A stretch of 64,000 nucleotides of DNA from Litchfieldella rifensis (GTDB lineage: Bacteria > Pseudomonadota > Gammaproteobacteria > Pseudomonadales > Halomonadaceae): NCBI RefSeq assembly GCF_042646605.1, contig NZ_JBHRUG010000013.1, forward strand, positions 62,001 through 126,000, given 5' to 3'. Below are positions 26,986 to 35,246 of this stretch, piece after piece (position 1 is the stretch's first letter; each line of letters starts with the position of its first letter). A model generated the notes under the pieces. That model worked only from the letters and a program-made list of their open reading frames with translations. It made no database searches and was not told the origin of the DNA. The translations under genes were made by a program, and so were the position numbers.

Positions 26986-27289
26986 CCTTCTCTCCTTCCG
27001 TGCCACCACGCCCTTACACCTGCAGTTAAGAAGATTTTCCAACCCGCTGCGAATCCATACTCTGCCCAATAAAAATTATACATTTCTTAGACAAGGCAAC
27101 ATGATCCAATATCAGACTTTAGTCAAAAGCTTTTGTATCGCATCCCGGTATCTTGGGGTCAACATGCGTATCGAGTTGATAACAATTTTTAACGAGACTT
27201 AGGAAACACTGTTTTTTATACTGGCCTTGTCGAATCAAAAGCCGGTCATCCGGCCTGATGTGTACGTCTGACGTATCAAGGAGTGACAG
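26986..27289. other. Intergenic region upstream of the OmpW-family gene
   Basis: This AT-rich leader contains the palindrome AAAAGCTTTT near 27126, a TTGATAACAATTTTT stretch near 27176 that keeps one half of an FNR-like site, a possible -10 TATACT near 27220, and a small hairpin GCCGG-TCAT-CCGGC (27241-27254). No gene is seen. OmpW genes are often oxygen-regulated, but the FNR match here is only half. Confidence 0.35.
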
Positions 27290-27901
27290 ATGAGCAAGAT
27301 CAAGTGGATTTCTGCAGCGGTCATCGCGGGTAGCTGCGTCTTCGCCACTCAGGCCGCCATGGCCTATGGCTACAGCGCCGGGGATTTCTTCGTCCGCGGT
27401 GGCATCGCCAAGGTCAATCCCGAGTCTGACAACGGTGAGGCGCTGGGCCAGGATCTGGATATCAGTGACGAAAACGGCTTTACCTATGGCTTGGGTTATC
27501 TGTTTCACGACAAGTTCGGTGTCGAGCTCAACGGTTCGGAATCGTTCCAACATGACGTGAGCCTTGGTGGCGCGGATCTCGGTACCGTTGACCGCATTCC
27601 GGTCAACCTGATGGTCAACTACTACCCGCTGGGCGGCCTGGACGCCCGTGTGCAGCCCTACGTGGGCGCCGGCCTCAATTACACCAACATCTCCGGTGAG
27701 CCAGCAGATATCGACGCCCGTCGCTCGTTCGGTGCCGTGGGTCAGGTTGGCCTGGATTTGGCCGTCACCGAGAACGTCATGCTCAATGGCTTCGCCAACT
27801 ATGCCGATGTGGATTCCGATCTGCGGAGGAATGGCGACCAGATCGGTACCGCCAAGATTGATCCGATGACCATCGGTGGTGGTGTCACCTTCCGCTTCTA
27901 A
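27290..27901 (+). CDS. OmpW family outer membrane protein
   Basis: This 203-residue outer-membrane beta-barrel has a signal peptide (MSKIKWISAAVIAGSCVFAT, cleavage near AMA). Family motifs include SAGDFFVRGGIAKVNP, GFTYGLGYLFHDKFGVELN, PVNLMVNYYPLGG and a terminal phenylalanine (GGGVTFRF) required for barrel assembly. OmpW barrels pass small hydrophobic molecules. AAGGAG lies 5 bases before the start, and a hairpin terminator follows. Confidence 0.9.
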   Translation: MSKIKWISAAVIAGSCVFATQAAMAYGYSAGDFFVRGGIAKVNPESDNGEALGQDLDISDENGFTYGLGYLFHDKFGVELNGSESFQHDVSLGGADLGTVDRIPVNLMVNYYPLGGLDARVQPYVGAGLNYTNISGEPADIDARRSFGAVGQVGLDLAVTENVMLNGFANYADVDSDLRRNGDQIGTAKIDPMTIGGGVTFRF

Positions 27902-27936
27902 CGACAGGATGTCGAGTCGACGCACGCGTGAACGAT

Positions 27937-27961
27937 AACGCCGGGCCCTATGCCCGGCGTT
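27937..27961 (+). terminator. Hairpin terminator after the OmpW-family gene
   Basis: AACGCCGGGC and GCCCGGCGTT form a perfect 10-bp stem with a 5-base loop. The following sequence GTCGTGTCG is poor in T, so termination may be partial or act on both strands, since the GGCT-like gene converges from the right. Confidence 0.6.
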
Positions 27962-27982
27962 GTCGTGTCGTCATACCACCAG

Positions 27983-28483
27983 TCACCTGGGACTATGGCG
28001 CGACAACCCGAGCATGGCCAGGATGGAATCGTCCAGGCCATCGACCGCTTCCACCGCCCGCAGCCGGGCATGATAGTCTGCGCTGAGAAAGGGCTCGCCG
28101 GCCAGCAAGTGCGCGAGATATTCTCGCGCCGGCTTGAGTGCGGGACGCGTCCGTTCGGGGACGGCGATATAGACCCAGGCCTCGATCGCCCCTTCGGCAG
28201 TCACGATGGTGCGACGCTGGCGTTGATAATCGTGGGGATAGCCCTCGTAAGGATCCATCAGCTCGATCTGTGCCGGCTCGCTCAACCGGAACAAGGCGCC
28301 CTCCACTCGCGCGCCCTGGCGGCTCGCCACATTGGCATGGGCGATACCGGGAATCCGTGACGCCTTGTCGAAGCGCAGCTCGTGGTCTTCCAGGACGCCG
28401 GCCATGGCACGCCGCGTGGCCCCGATTCGTGCTTCGACACGTGCCGGGTTCATATTGCTGCCGTAAGCGAAATAATAAGGCAT
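27983..28483 (-). CDS. Gamma-glutamylcyclotransferase family protein
   Basis: The 166-residue protein has the GGCT fold signature YYFAYGSNMNPARV at its N-terminus and DPYEGYPHDYQRQ, which holds the family's catalytic glutamate. Members release 5-oxoproline from gamma-glutamyl peptides or amines, but many bacterial members have unknown substrates. The start has no strong ribosome-binding site. Confidence 0.88.
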   Translation of the reverse strand: MPYYFAYGSNMNPARVEARIGATRRAMAGVLEDHELRFDKASRIPGIAHANVASRQGARVEGALFRLSEPAQIELMDPYEGYPHDYQRQRRTIVTAEGAIEAWVYIAVPERTRPALKPAREYLAHLLAGEPFLSADYHARLRAVEAVDGLDDSILAMLGLSRHSPR

Positions 28484-28529
28484 AGGTCGTCGCTGACTGC
28501 GTCTCGGTGACGGTCGGTTTTCTGGTCGA

Positions 28530-28862
28530 TCAATTTTCGGTGATGACGCGATCGACTTCCTCGATGGCCTTCACCACCAGCAATAGAGTGCTGGGCCTGG
28601 CTTGCGATTGCTTGAGGTAGACCTCGGCAGCAGGCGCCACTTGGCAGTTTTCCGGCAACGGTGCTTCGGCTTCGATCAGGGCATCGAGGCGAGCGATGAA
28701 CACGAAGCGCAGCCACTGGGGCAACTCCATGGTATCGACGCAGAATGGCTGCTCACTGTCGAAGGCCTCCGGTGTCGGCTGAGGCATCCGCCACATGTCG
28801 GCTGCCTTCATGGTCGCTTCCAGGCGCCGCAGCGCCTCATCGAGTTGCTGATACACACTCAT
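28530..28862 (-). CDS. YqcC family protein (DUF446)
   Basis: The 110-residue protein has the YqcC pattern: LEATMKAADMWRMPQPTPEA, then PFCVDTMELPQWLRFVFIAR and a C-terminal VVKAIEEVDRVI helix. It is a small helical cytoplasmic protein of unknown role, often found near tRNA-modification genes elsewhere. GGAG precedes the start. Confidence 0.88.
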   Translation of the reverse strand: MSVYQQLDEALRRLEATMKAADMWRMPQPTPEAFDSEQPFCVDTMELPQWLRFVFIARLDALIEAEAPLPENCQVAPAAEVYLKQSQARPSTLLLVVKAIEEVDRVITEN

Positions 28863-28944
28863 GACGACTCCGGGGATAGGCTATGGTGTCATTATCCTAG
28901 CTAGACACCACCTTGACCACCCCGACACCACGTTCTGGCAAGGC

Positions 28945-29700
28945 TCAAGGTACCAGCGGCACCTGGGTAGCCAGTATCTTGCGCAGGAAGTCGCGCGTAC
29001 GCGCGTCATGAGGCGCGTAGAACAGCTGCGATGGCGGCCCCTGCTCGACGATGCGCCCTCCTTCCATGAAGATCACCCGATCGGCCACATCCCGGGCAAA
29101 GCTCATCTCGTGGGTCACTACCAGCATGGTCTGGCGCTCGCGAGCCAGTTGCTTCATCAAGGCCAGCACTTCTTCCACCCATTCCGGGTCCAACGACGAG
29201 GTCGGCTCGTCGAACAGAATCACCTCGGCTTGGGCAGCCATGGCGCGACCAATCCCCACCCGCTGCTGCTGCCCGCCGGACAGCGACGCCGGATAGGCGT
29301 CTGCCTTGTCGGCCAGCCCGATGCGCTCGAGGATCTCCCGCGCTCGGGCATGGGCCTTGCTCTTGGTCCAGCGGTTGACCACGATCAATCCCTCGGCGAT
29401 GTTCTCCAGCGCCGTCTTGTTGGCGAACAACGCATAGTTCTGGAACACGAAGGCGGTACGCCGTCGCAGGGCCAAAATCTCGGCCTTCTTCGCTCGCGTG
29501 ACATCGAGGCTCAAATCGCCGACCTGCAACCAGCCGGCATCCGGACGTTCGAGAAAGTTCAGGCAACGCAGCAGGGTCGACTTGCCGGTCCCCGAGGGGC
29601 CGATCACCACAATGATCTCGCCCTGCTGGATCTCCAGATCGATGCCATCGAGCACGCTGACACCCTGAAAGCGCTTGATCAGTCCTTGTACCTTGATCAT
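28945..29700 (-). CDS. Amino-acid ABC transporter ATP-binding protein (cystine type)
   Basis: The 251-residue ATPase of the GlnQ/TcyN group has Walker A GPSGTGKST (about 33-41), Q-loop FQNYALF, signature LSGGQQQRVGIG and Walker B VILFDEPTSSLDPE. It overlaps the permease stop by ATGA, so the two are translationally coupled. It energises import by the permease and binding protein encoded upstream. Confidence 0.9.
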   Translation of the reverse strand: MIKVQGLIKRFQGVSVLDGIDLEIQQGEIIVVIGPSGTGKSTLLRCLNFLERPDAGWLQVGDLSLDVTRAKKAEILALRRRTAFVFQNYALFANKTALENIAEGLIVVNRWTKSKAHARAREILERIGLADKADAYPASLSGGQQQRVGIGRAMAAQAEVILFDEPTSSLDPEWVEEVLALMKQLARERQTMLVVTHEMSFARDVADRVIFMEGGRIVEQGPPSQLFYAPHDARTRDFLRKILATQVPLVP

Positions 29701-30371
29701 CGCCGATACGCCTCGCCCAGTCGTACTTCCAGACGCCGCTGCACCCAGGCCAGCAGTTCAACGATTCCCCAATACAGCAACGCCACGGTGATGAAGGCTT
29801 CGAAATAGAGGAAGCTGCCGGCGGCCTCCTTCTGGGTCGCCCCCATCAACTCGGTGACACCCAAGGTAAAGGCCAGCGAGGTCGCCTTGATCATGTCGAT
29901 GAAATAGTTCATCAGGGTCGGCACCGCCACACGCGTCGCCTGAGGCAGCACGATACGTCGCATCAACTGGCCATTGGTCATGCCGATCGACAGCGCCGCC
30001 TCGGTCTGGCTGCGGTCGACCCCGACGATGGCGGCGCGAATCGACTCCGCCATGTAGGCGGAAAAATGCATTGTCAGCCCCATGATGGTGGCGGTGACGC
30101 CGTTGATCTGGGTCAGGAAGGCCAGTAACTGCGGCAACCCATAATAGAAGAGGAAGAGTTGAACCAGCAGTGGCGTGCCGCGGAAGAAGGAAATGAACAG
30201 CAGCGTCGCGGCGTTCAGCCCGGGTATCGCCAGCACCCGCACCACCGCCAGCAGGCAGGCCAGCACCAAGGCCAGGACCATGCCCGCCGCCGCCATTTCC
30301 AGTGTCAGCGGCAGATAGCGCAACAACACCGGCAATAGGCCCAGCATGTAGTCGATATCGAGCACTCTCAT
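29697..30371 (-). CDS. Amino-acid ABC transporter permease (cystine type)
   Basis: This 224-residue inner-membrane permease of the HisMQ family has about five helices. It has the conserved FRGTPLLVQLFLFYYGLP motif and an EAA loop reading QTEAALSIGMTNGQLMRRIVLPQA. The overall pattern resembles TcyL (YecS). It lies 20 bases after the binding-protein gene. Confidence 0.9.
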   Translation of the reverse strand: MRVLDIDYMLGLLPVLLRYLPLTLEMAAAGMVLALVLACLLAVVRVLAIPGLNAATLLFISFFRGTPLLVQLFLFYYGLPQLLAFLTQINGVTATIMGLTMHFSAYMAESIRAAIVGVDRSQTEAALSIGMTNGQLMRRIVLPQATRVAVPTLMNYFIDMIKATSLAFTLGVTELMGATQKEAAGSFLYFEAFITVALLYWGIVELLAWVQRRLEVRLGEAYRR

Positions 30372-30391
30372 GAATCAGGCGCTCCTTGTCA

Positions 30392-31150
30392 TCAGGGGCG
30401 CGTGATGTCGGTACCGAACCAGCGCTCGGAAATCGATGTCAGAGTGCCGTCCTCGCGTAGCTCATCCAGCGCGGCATTGATCCGATCACGTAACTCCCGG
30501 CCCTGTTCAGTATCGCGGAACGGCAAGGCATTGCGGATCTCGGAAAACGGCTGCCCGGCGAGTTCCAGCGGTAACGGCGTTTCCTTGATCACCTGGCTGG
30601 CGCTGACCCGGTCCATGACGAAGGCGTCGACGCGCCCGAGGGCCGTGTCTTGCTCGATATTGCGCTCATAGGTGCGGATATCGATCTCATCGGCATAGGG
30701 CAACTCACGCAGCAGCTGTTCGTAGTTGGAACCCAGGTTGACGGCCACCGACTTGCCGCGCAGGTCCTCGACGCCGTGGATATCGTCATTGCCACGCTTG
30801 ACCACCACCTGGGCGCCATCGTAAACGTAGGGCTCGGTGAACAGATACTTGGCCTGGCGTTCCTCGGTGATGGTGATCTGGTTGGCGATGGTGTCGATGC
30901 GGCCCGACTCCAGCATGCCGAACAGACCCGAGAAGTTGGCAGTGATGAACTCCACCTCGACGCCCAGCTTGTCGGTGACCGCCTCCATCACGTCCACTTC
31001 GAAGCCTTGCAGTTCGTCTTGCCTGACAAACGTGAAAGGAAAATAGCTGCCGGACATCCCCACCTTGAGGGGCGCGTCATCGCCTTGGGCGGTTCCACCC
31101 AATGCCAGGGCACCTGTCGCCAATAACACGAGAGACAAGGAACGCAACAT
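30392..31150 (-). CDS. Cystine-type ABC transporter substrate-binding protein (TcyJ/FliY-like)
   Basis: The 252-residue periplasmic protein has a signal peptide (MLRSLSLVLLATGALALGG). Its type-3 solute-binding fold includes GSYFPFTFV, LQGFEVDVMEAV, TIANQITITEERQAKY and VAVNLGSNYEQLLR, closely following the pattern of the E. coli cystine-binding protein FliY/TcyJ. L-cystine is therefore the best-guess ligand. ATG 31150 has AGGAG 7 bases upstream; ATG 31156 would be too close to it. A palindrome overlaps its likely promoter. Confidence 0.85.
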   Translation of the reverse strand: MLRSLSLVLLATGALALGGTAQGDDAPLKVGMSGSYFPFTFVRQDELQGFEVDVMEAVTDKLGVEVEFITANFSGLFGMLESGRIDTIANQITITEERQAKYLFTEPYVYDGAQVVVKRGNDDIHGVEDLRGKSVAVNLGSNYEQLLRELPYADEIDIRTYERNIEQDTALGRVDAFVMDRVSASQVIKETPLPLELAGQPFSEIRNALPFRDTEQGRELRDRINAALDELREDGTLTSISERWFGTDITRP

Positions 31151-31180
31151 GGCCATTCTCCTGTGAACAAAGATTATCGA

Positions 31181-31207
31181 GGAATAAAGCATTATAAAAC
31201 TTATTCC
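31181..31207 (-). promoter_or_regulatory. Palindromic operator overlapping the -10 of the cystine ABC operon
   Basis: GGAATAA (31181-31187) and TTATTCC (31201-31207) form a perfect 7+7 inverted repeat with a 13-base centre. On the minus strand the centre contains a perfect -10 hexamer TATAAT (31196-31191), about 40 bases before the binding-protein start. No good -35 is visible, so either an activator or a repressor may act here. Confidence 0.6.
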
Positions 31208-31488
31208 AGTTGGTTACATATCCTAGAGATTGACACTGAGGCTGGCTAATAGCCGTTGGCTATGCCTGACATTGTTGTCGACGGCCGCCATGATTCACAG
31301 AAACCTTGAAAGAGCTTGTGGATAACCACTGGACAAGCGTCTCTTGTCGAGGACTGCTGGGGCATGGCGACTATCGTTCAGTTTTTGACCAGCATTTTCG
31401 AGCGCCAATCGCGCGAACGCTTGCCGAGGCTACTGACAAGCCGCCCGCCACCGGGGTACAGTGCGCGGTTCAAGACCGGGAAGACGAT
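31208..31488. other. Divergent intergenic region upstream of the DUF3549 gene, with a DnaA-box match
   Basis: No gene is seen. A perfect DnaA box (TTATCCACA on the minus strand) lies at 31317-31325. A single 9-base match is expected roughly once per 130 kb by chance. The frame of the DUF3549 gene stays open upstream of its chosen start, but that extension is not protein-like. Confidence 0.35.
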
Positions 31489-32517
31489 ATGCAGCCGATT
31501 CGCACACTCCACGATTTCTTCATCCGCAGCGGTGCCCAGGTGCTTCTTTACCATATGGGGAGGCGCGTCACGCCCTGCTCGCCTGCGACCCTGGCCGCTT
31601 TCGAAACAGGAGAGCAGTCCTGGCCTTGTCCTTGGCAGGGCCAGGCGCGTCTGGCCTGCGTATTCACTCTCGGCGACGCCCCCGAGCCCATGATCTGGTT
31701 TCTGGCGCTACCGCTGGACGAACAGGGGCAACTCGACCCAGGCCCTCGCGACGCTTTTCTGCAGCGCCTGCTGGAAACCCTGGGGCGTAGTGTGGAGCAT
31801 CTGGGTCGGGACGACGGTCACGTCGACAACCTGATGAAGGACAACCCGCTGGCTTTCACGCCGCCCTTGCCTTATCAGGCCATGATGCATGCGCGGGCGA
31901 GTTTCGATCTCGATCACCCGGCCAGCCAGCACCTGGAGCTGGTCGAAGCGTATCTCGCCGGCGAGCAGGACGCCTCACAATGGCCGGCGCTCGGCCTGCA
32001 GGGACTCGCCGACTTCGCCGTGCGTCACGACTCCCACCAGGCCGCAGCGCTGGCGACACGGCTTCCCGAGCTGCCTGTAGAGGTCGTGCACGCCCTCTGC
32101 CACTGCCTGGAGCATGTGGCCGTCGAGTCGTCTCTGACACGCGCGCTACGCGGCCGCGGTGAGCGAGCGGCCCAGCAGGGAGACCTCGAAACCCTGTGTG
32201 CCTGCGTACGTGCCGTAGGGGCCGGCCCCACCGACGAGGTTGGCGCCTGGTTCGATGACCTGCTCGACGATCCACATGCCTGTGGCCCCGATTTGTTGGC
32301 CGCCATCGCGGCACGGGGCTGGGAGCATCTCGAGGACGACCGCCGCTTACCCCTGCTCCTGCAGCGCGCAGCCGAGCATCCCAAGGCGGACTTCTTCGCC
32401 CTGGCCCGCGACCTGGCACTGATCCCCCGGCTGCGTCTGCCGGTGCTGATGTGTCTGCGCGACGCCACGGCGGACTCGGCCATCGGCCGGCGTCTCACCT
32501 CACTCCACCGTCAGTGA
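31489..32517 (+). CDS. DUF3549 family protein
   Basis: The 342-residue cytoplasmic protein fits DUF3549: an N-terminal LHDFFIRSGAQVLLYHMGRRV, then FETGEQSWPCPWQGQARLAC, and IWFLALPLDEQGQL, with RDAFLQRLLETLG. The C-terminal half is helical and repeat-like. Its function is unknown. ATG 31489 follows GGGAAG and matches the family's start. It ends 12 bases before rimB, so the two may form an operon. Confidence 0.82.
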   Translation: MQPIRTLHDFFIRSGAQVLLYHMGRRVTPCSPATLAAFETGEQSWPCPWQGQARLACVFTLGDAPEPMIWFLALPLDEQGQLDPGPRDAFLQRLLETLGRSVEHLGRDDGHVDNLMKDNPLAFTPPLPYQAMMHARASFDLDHPASQHLELVEAYLAGEQDASQWPALGLQGLADFAVRHDSHQAAALATRLPELPVEVVHALCHCLEHVAVESSLTRALRGRGERAAQQGDLETLCACVRAVGAGPTDEVGAWFDDLLDDPHACGPDLLAAIAARGWEHLEDDRRLPLLLQRAAEHPKADFFALARDLALIPRLRLPVLMCLRDATADSAIGRRLTSLHRQ

Positions 32518-32529
32518 CGAGTCAATCCC

Positions 32530-32967
32530 ATGAAAGCATTACCTTATCAGGCCAAGGCCGTGATCGGTCGTCGTGAAATGGTCACCCTGCCCGAACTCGG
32601 CCTGACATTGTGCTGCAAGGCCGATACCGGGGCACGTACTTCGGCACTCCATGCCGAGGATATCGAGTCCTTCGAGGAAGACGGCCATGTGTGGGTCAGC
32701 TTCGTGACACGGGGTGGCGGTTTGGGGAGCCCTGCTCACCCATTCAAGATGCACCTGCATGACCGCCGGCGCGTCACCAGTTCCAATGGCCAGAACGAGT
32801 GGCGTTACGTGATCCGTACCCAAATGGAGCTCGGCGAACTGGTCTTTCCCGTGGAACTGACGCTGGCCGACCGGCGCGATATGCGACACCCCATGCTGCT
32901 CGGTCGGCGCGCCATGCGCCGCCTGCTGATCGCTCCGGGTGCCGCTTTCCTGCATGGCGAACCTTGA
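32530..32967 (+). CDS. rimB: RimB/ATP-dependent zinc protease family (retropepsin-like) protein
   Basis: The 145-residue protein has the retropepsin-like signature KADTGARTSALHAEDI, with the single catalytic aspartate, and HPMLLGRRAMRRL at the C-terminus. RimB proteases are encoded beside rimK and trim poly-glutamate tails added to ribosomal protein S6 in Pseudomonas. Here rimK follows 36 bases downstream. Confidence 0.88.
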   Translation: MKALPYQAKAVIGRREMVTLPELGLTLCCKADTGARTSALHAEDIESFEEDGHVWVSFVTRGGGLGSPAHPFKMHLHDRRRVTSSNGQNEWRYVIRTQMELGELVFPVELTLADRRDMRHPMLLGRRAMRRLLIAPGAAFLHGEP

Positions 32968-33003
32968 TCCCCACTCTCCACTGCCCCGAGGACGAAGAAA
33001 GAC

Positions 33004-33915
33004 ATGCATATCGCCCTGCTATCGCGCAACCGCAACCTATATTCCACCCGCCGGCTGATCGAAGCGGCGGAAAGTCGCGGGCATAGCGCCCGGGTGGTGG
33101 ATACCCTGCGCTGCTACATGAATATCGCGTCGCATCGTCCCTCGATTCACTACAAGGGGCAGGAAATCGAGCCTTTCGACGCGGTGATCCCGCGCATCGG
33201 TGCCTCGGTTACCTTTTATGGCTGTGCGGTCTTGCGTCAGTTCGAGATGATGGGGACCTATGTCCTCAACGACTCGGTGGGCATCACCCGCTCGCGCGAC
33301 AAACTGCGCTCGTTGCAATTGCTGTCGCGCAAGGGGCTGGGGTTGCCGATCACCGGCTTCGCCCACTCTCCGGATGACATCCCGGATCTGATCACCATGG
33401 CCAAGGGCGCGCCTTTGGTCATCAAACTGCTGGAAGGCACCCAAGGCATCGGCGTGGTGCTCGCCGAAACCAACCAGGCGGCCGAAAGCGTGATCCAGGC
33501 CTTCATGGGCATGAAGGCCAACATCATGGTTCAGGAGTACATCAAGGAGGCCAAGGGCGCCGACATCCGCTGCTTGGTGATCGGTGACAAGGTGGTGGCG
33601 TCCATGAAGCGCCAGGCCGCCGACGGTGAGTTCCGTTCCAACCTGCACCGCGGTGGCAGTGCCAGTGTCATTCGCATCACTCCCGAGGAGCGCTCCACGG
33701 CGATTCGTGCCGCCAAGGCCATGGGCCTGCGAGTCGCTGGGGTCGATCTATTGCGTTCCAACCACGGGCCGGTAATCATGGAGGTCAACTCCTCGCCGGG
33801 ATTGCAGGGCATTGAAACGGCAACGGGCAAGGATATCGCTGGACTGATCATCGAACATATCGAGAAGAATACCGCCACGCAGCGCAAGACCCCTCCCAAA
33901 AAGCCCAAGGGGTGA
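33004..33915 (+). CDS. rimK: Ribosomal protein S6 modification enzyme, ATP-grasp glutamate ligase
   Basis: The 303-residue ATP-grasp ligase adds glutamate residues to the C-terminus of ribosomal protein S6. It has the PRIGASVTFYG and LNDSVGITRSRDK blocks, the ATP-binding segment VIKLLEGTQGIGVVLAE, VQEYIKEAKGADIRCLVIG and the metal-binding MEVNSSPGLQGIE. Its length matches E. coli RimK. It is paired with rimB. The C-terminal tail is lysine/proline-rich. Confidence 0.95.
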   Translation: MHIALLSRNRNLYSTRRLIEAAESRGHSARVVDTLRCYMNIASHRPSIHYKGQEIEPFDAVIPRIGASVTFYGCAVLRQFEMMGTYVLNDSVGITRSRDKLRSLQLLSRKGLGLPITGFAHSPDDIPDLITMAKGAPLVIKLLEGTQGIGVVLAETNQAAESVIQAFMGMKANIMVQEYIKEAKGADIRCLVIGDKVVASMKRQAADGEFRSNLHRGGSASVIRITPEERSTAIRAAKAMGLRVAGVDLLRSNHGPVIMEVNSSPGLQGIETATGKDIAGLIIEHIEKNTATQRKTPPKKPKG

Positions 33916-34002
33916 TCGCCGCAAAAGCGACCAAACTTGCAAAAAAGCAAATTTATTGATCACGAGGGGTAGCAAAACAGTGTTCTCCCCCGCACAATCA
34001 GC

Positions 34003-34020
34003 GTCACCGGAGGAGGTGAC
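34003..34020 (+). promoter_or_regulatory. Hairpin presenting a Shine-Dalgarno sequence in its loop
   Basis: GTCACC and GGTGAC form a 6-bp stem whose 6-base loop is GGAGGA, the only Shine-Dalgarno sequence for the next start codon at 34026. The stem could modulate ribosome access. Confidence 0.45.
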
Positions 34021-34025
34021 CGCTC

Positions 34026-34466
34026 ATGTTTCTCGATAATCGCCAAGTGGCGATGGACAGCGTCTTGGAAGCGCTGGCCGACAGTCTCGACTATTTCCAG
34101 GACAATCTCGAGCGCCTGCGCCCGTCGTTGCGCGAGACATTGAAGCCGCATTACGAGGCGCGCAGCGAAGCGATGCATGAGCTCCAGGAACTGGCCAAGA
34201 AACACCTCCGCATGTTACCGCGTGACGCCGATGTCGAGCGCGACGACTACCTGTGGCTGTGGAGCCGCCTGAAGAGCTTCGTCGGTAACGACAGTCAGGT
34301 GCTGATCGGCGAACTGCTCGAACAGGAACGCGTGCTGATGCAGGCCATGGCCACGCTATATACCCACCCCCTGCCCGACCCCATCGAACCGGTTCTCGAG
34401 CGTTGCTGGAAAGGCTGCCGGGCATTGATTCGTGAACTCTACCGACTGCAGAAACAGCGGCGCTGA
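34026..34466 (+). CDS. Hypothetical all-helical protein, 146 residues
   Basis: No family is recognised with confidence. The protein is predicted to be entirely helical and soluble, with heptad-rich segments (VLEALADSLDYFQDNLERLR, LIGELLEQERVLMQAMATLY) and a basic C-terminus. A four-helix-bundle fold is plausible. It follows rimK by about 110 bases and converges with the SanA-like gene. Confidence 0.65.
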   Translation: MFLDNRQVAMDSVLEALADSLDYFQDNLERLRPSLRETLKPHYEARSEAMHELQELAKKHLRMLPRDADVERDDYLWLWSRLKSFVGNDSQVLIGELLEQERVLMQAMATLYTHPLPDPIEPVLERCWKGCRALIRELYRLQKQRR

Positions 34467-34483
34467 TCCACTTTCGCCTGACG

Positions 34484-35200
34484 TCAGTCGAGCATGTCGA
34501 GGGTCTCGTAACGTGGCGGCCGTGGCGCCGGGTAGGGGGCGATCTGCAGCGGTTCCTCGGGGCCCAGGAAATGGGGCTGACGCCGCCAAAGGTACAGGTC
34601 GCCCACGGTCGCCATGCGCGCGAGCCATTCCCTGACCCGCAGCCGCCATACCCCTGTCACATGATTCGACGGTACGGCACACCCGGTGACTTCCAGCCCC
34701 AGCGCATCGGCGATGAACATTGCTCGCGGCAGGTGCCACGACTGCGTGATCAGCATCGCTCGCTGGACACCGAAGATCTTGCGTGAGCGCGCCAGGGTGT
34801 CGAAGGTACTGAAGCCGGCATAGTCGAGGGTCATGTCCTCGTCGCGCACGTTCCGGCCGCGCAGATCTCGCCACATGGTCACCGGCTCATTATAGAAGCG
34901 TGTGCGGTTATCGCCGGAAAGCAGCAGGTGCTCGACGCGGCGCGCACCGATCAACCGCGAGGCGGCACTCATGCGTGCCTCGAAATGCGGGTTACGGCCG
35001 CCGTCACGGCTCCAGTACGAGGTGCCGAAGACGATGCCCACCGGCGCGGTGGTGCACTCCAGCAGGTTGCGTTCGATGCGTGATTGGGTCTGGCTCAGCA
35101 CCCACAGGTTGGCCCCCACGGACAGCAATGTCGCCAGAAGCGCAACCACTCCCAGCGACATCAACAGCCTCACCAGCACTTTCTGCAGCACTCGCCGCAT
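34484..35200 (-). CDS. SanA/YdcF-like protein (DUF218)
   Basis: The 238-residue protein has an N-terminal membrane anchor (LVRLLMSLGVVALLATLLSV) and a periplasmic DUF218 domain. The domain contains GIVFGTSYWSRDGGRNPHFEAR, DYAGFSTFDTLARSRKIFGV and ITQSWHLPRAMFIA. E. coli SanA contributes to vancomycin resistance at the cell envelope; its enzymatic role is not settled. AGGAAGGTGA precedes the start. Confidence 0.85.
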   Translation of the reverse strand: MRRVLQKVLVRLLMSLGVVALLATLLSVGANLWVLSQTQSRIERNLLECTTAPVGIVFGTSYWSRDGGRNPHFEARMSAASRLIGARRVEHLLLSGDNRTRFYNEPVTMWRDLRGRNVRDEDMTLDYAGFSTFDTLARSRKIFGVQRAMLITQSWHLPRAMFIADALGLEVTGCAVPSNHVTGVWRLRVREWLARMATVGDLYLWRRQPHFLGPEEPLQIAPYPAPRPPRYETLDMLD

Positions 35201-35246
35201 TCACCTTCCTCGTCACAGCCCGGCTCGCGCCACTTTTCGGCCGAGC

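Noticed and set aside
27176..27190. FNR box upstream of the OmpW-family gene
   Set aside because: Only the TTGAT half is present; the ATCAA half is degraded.
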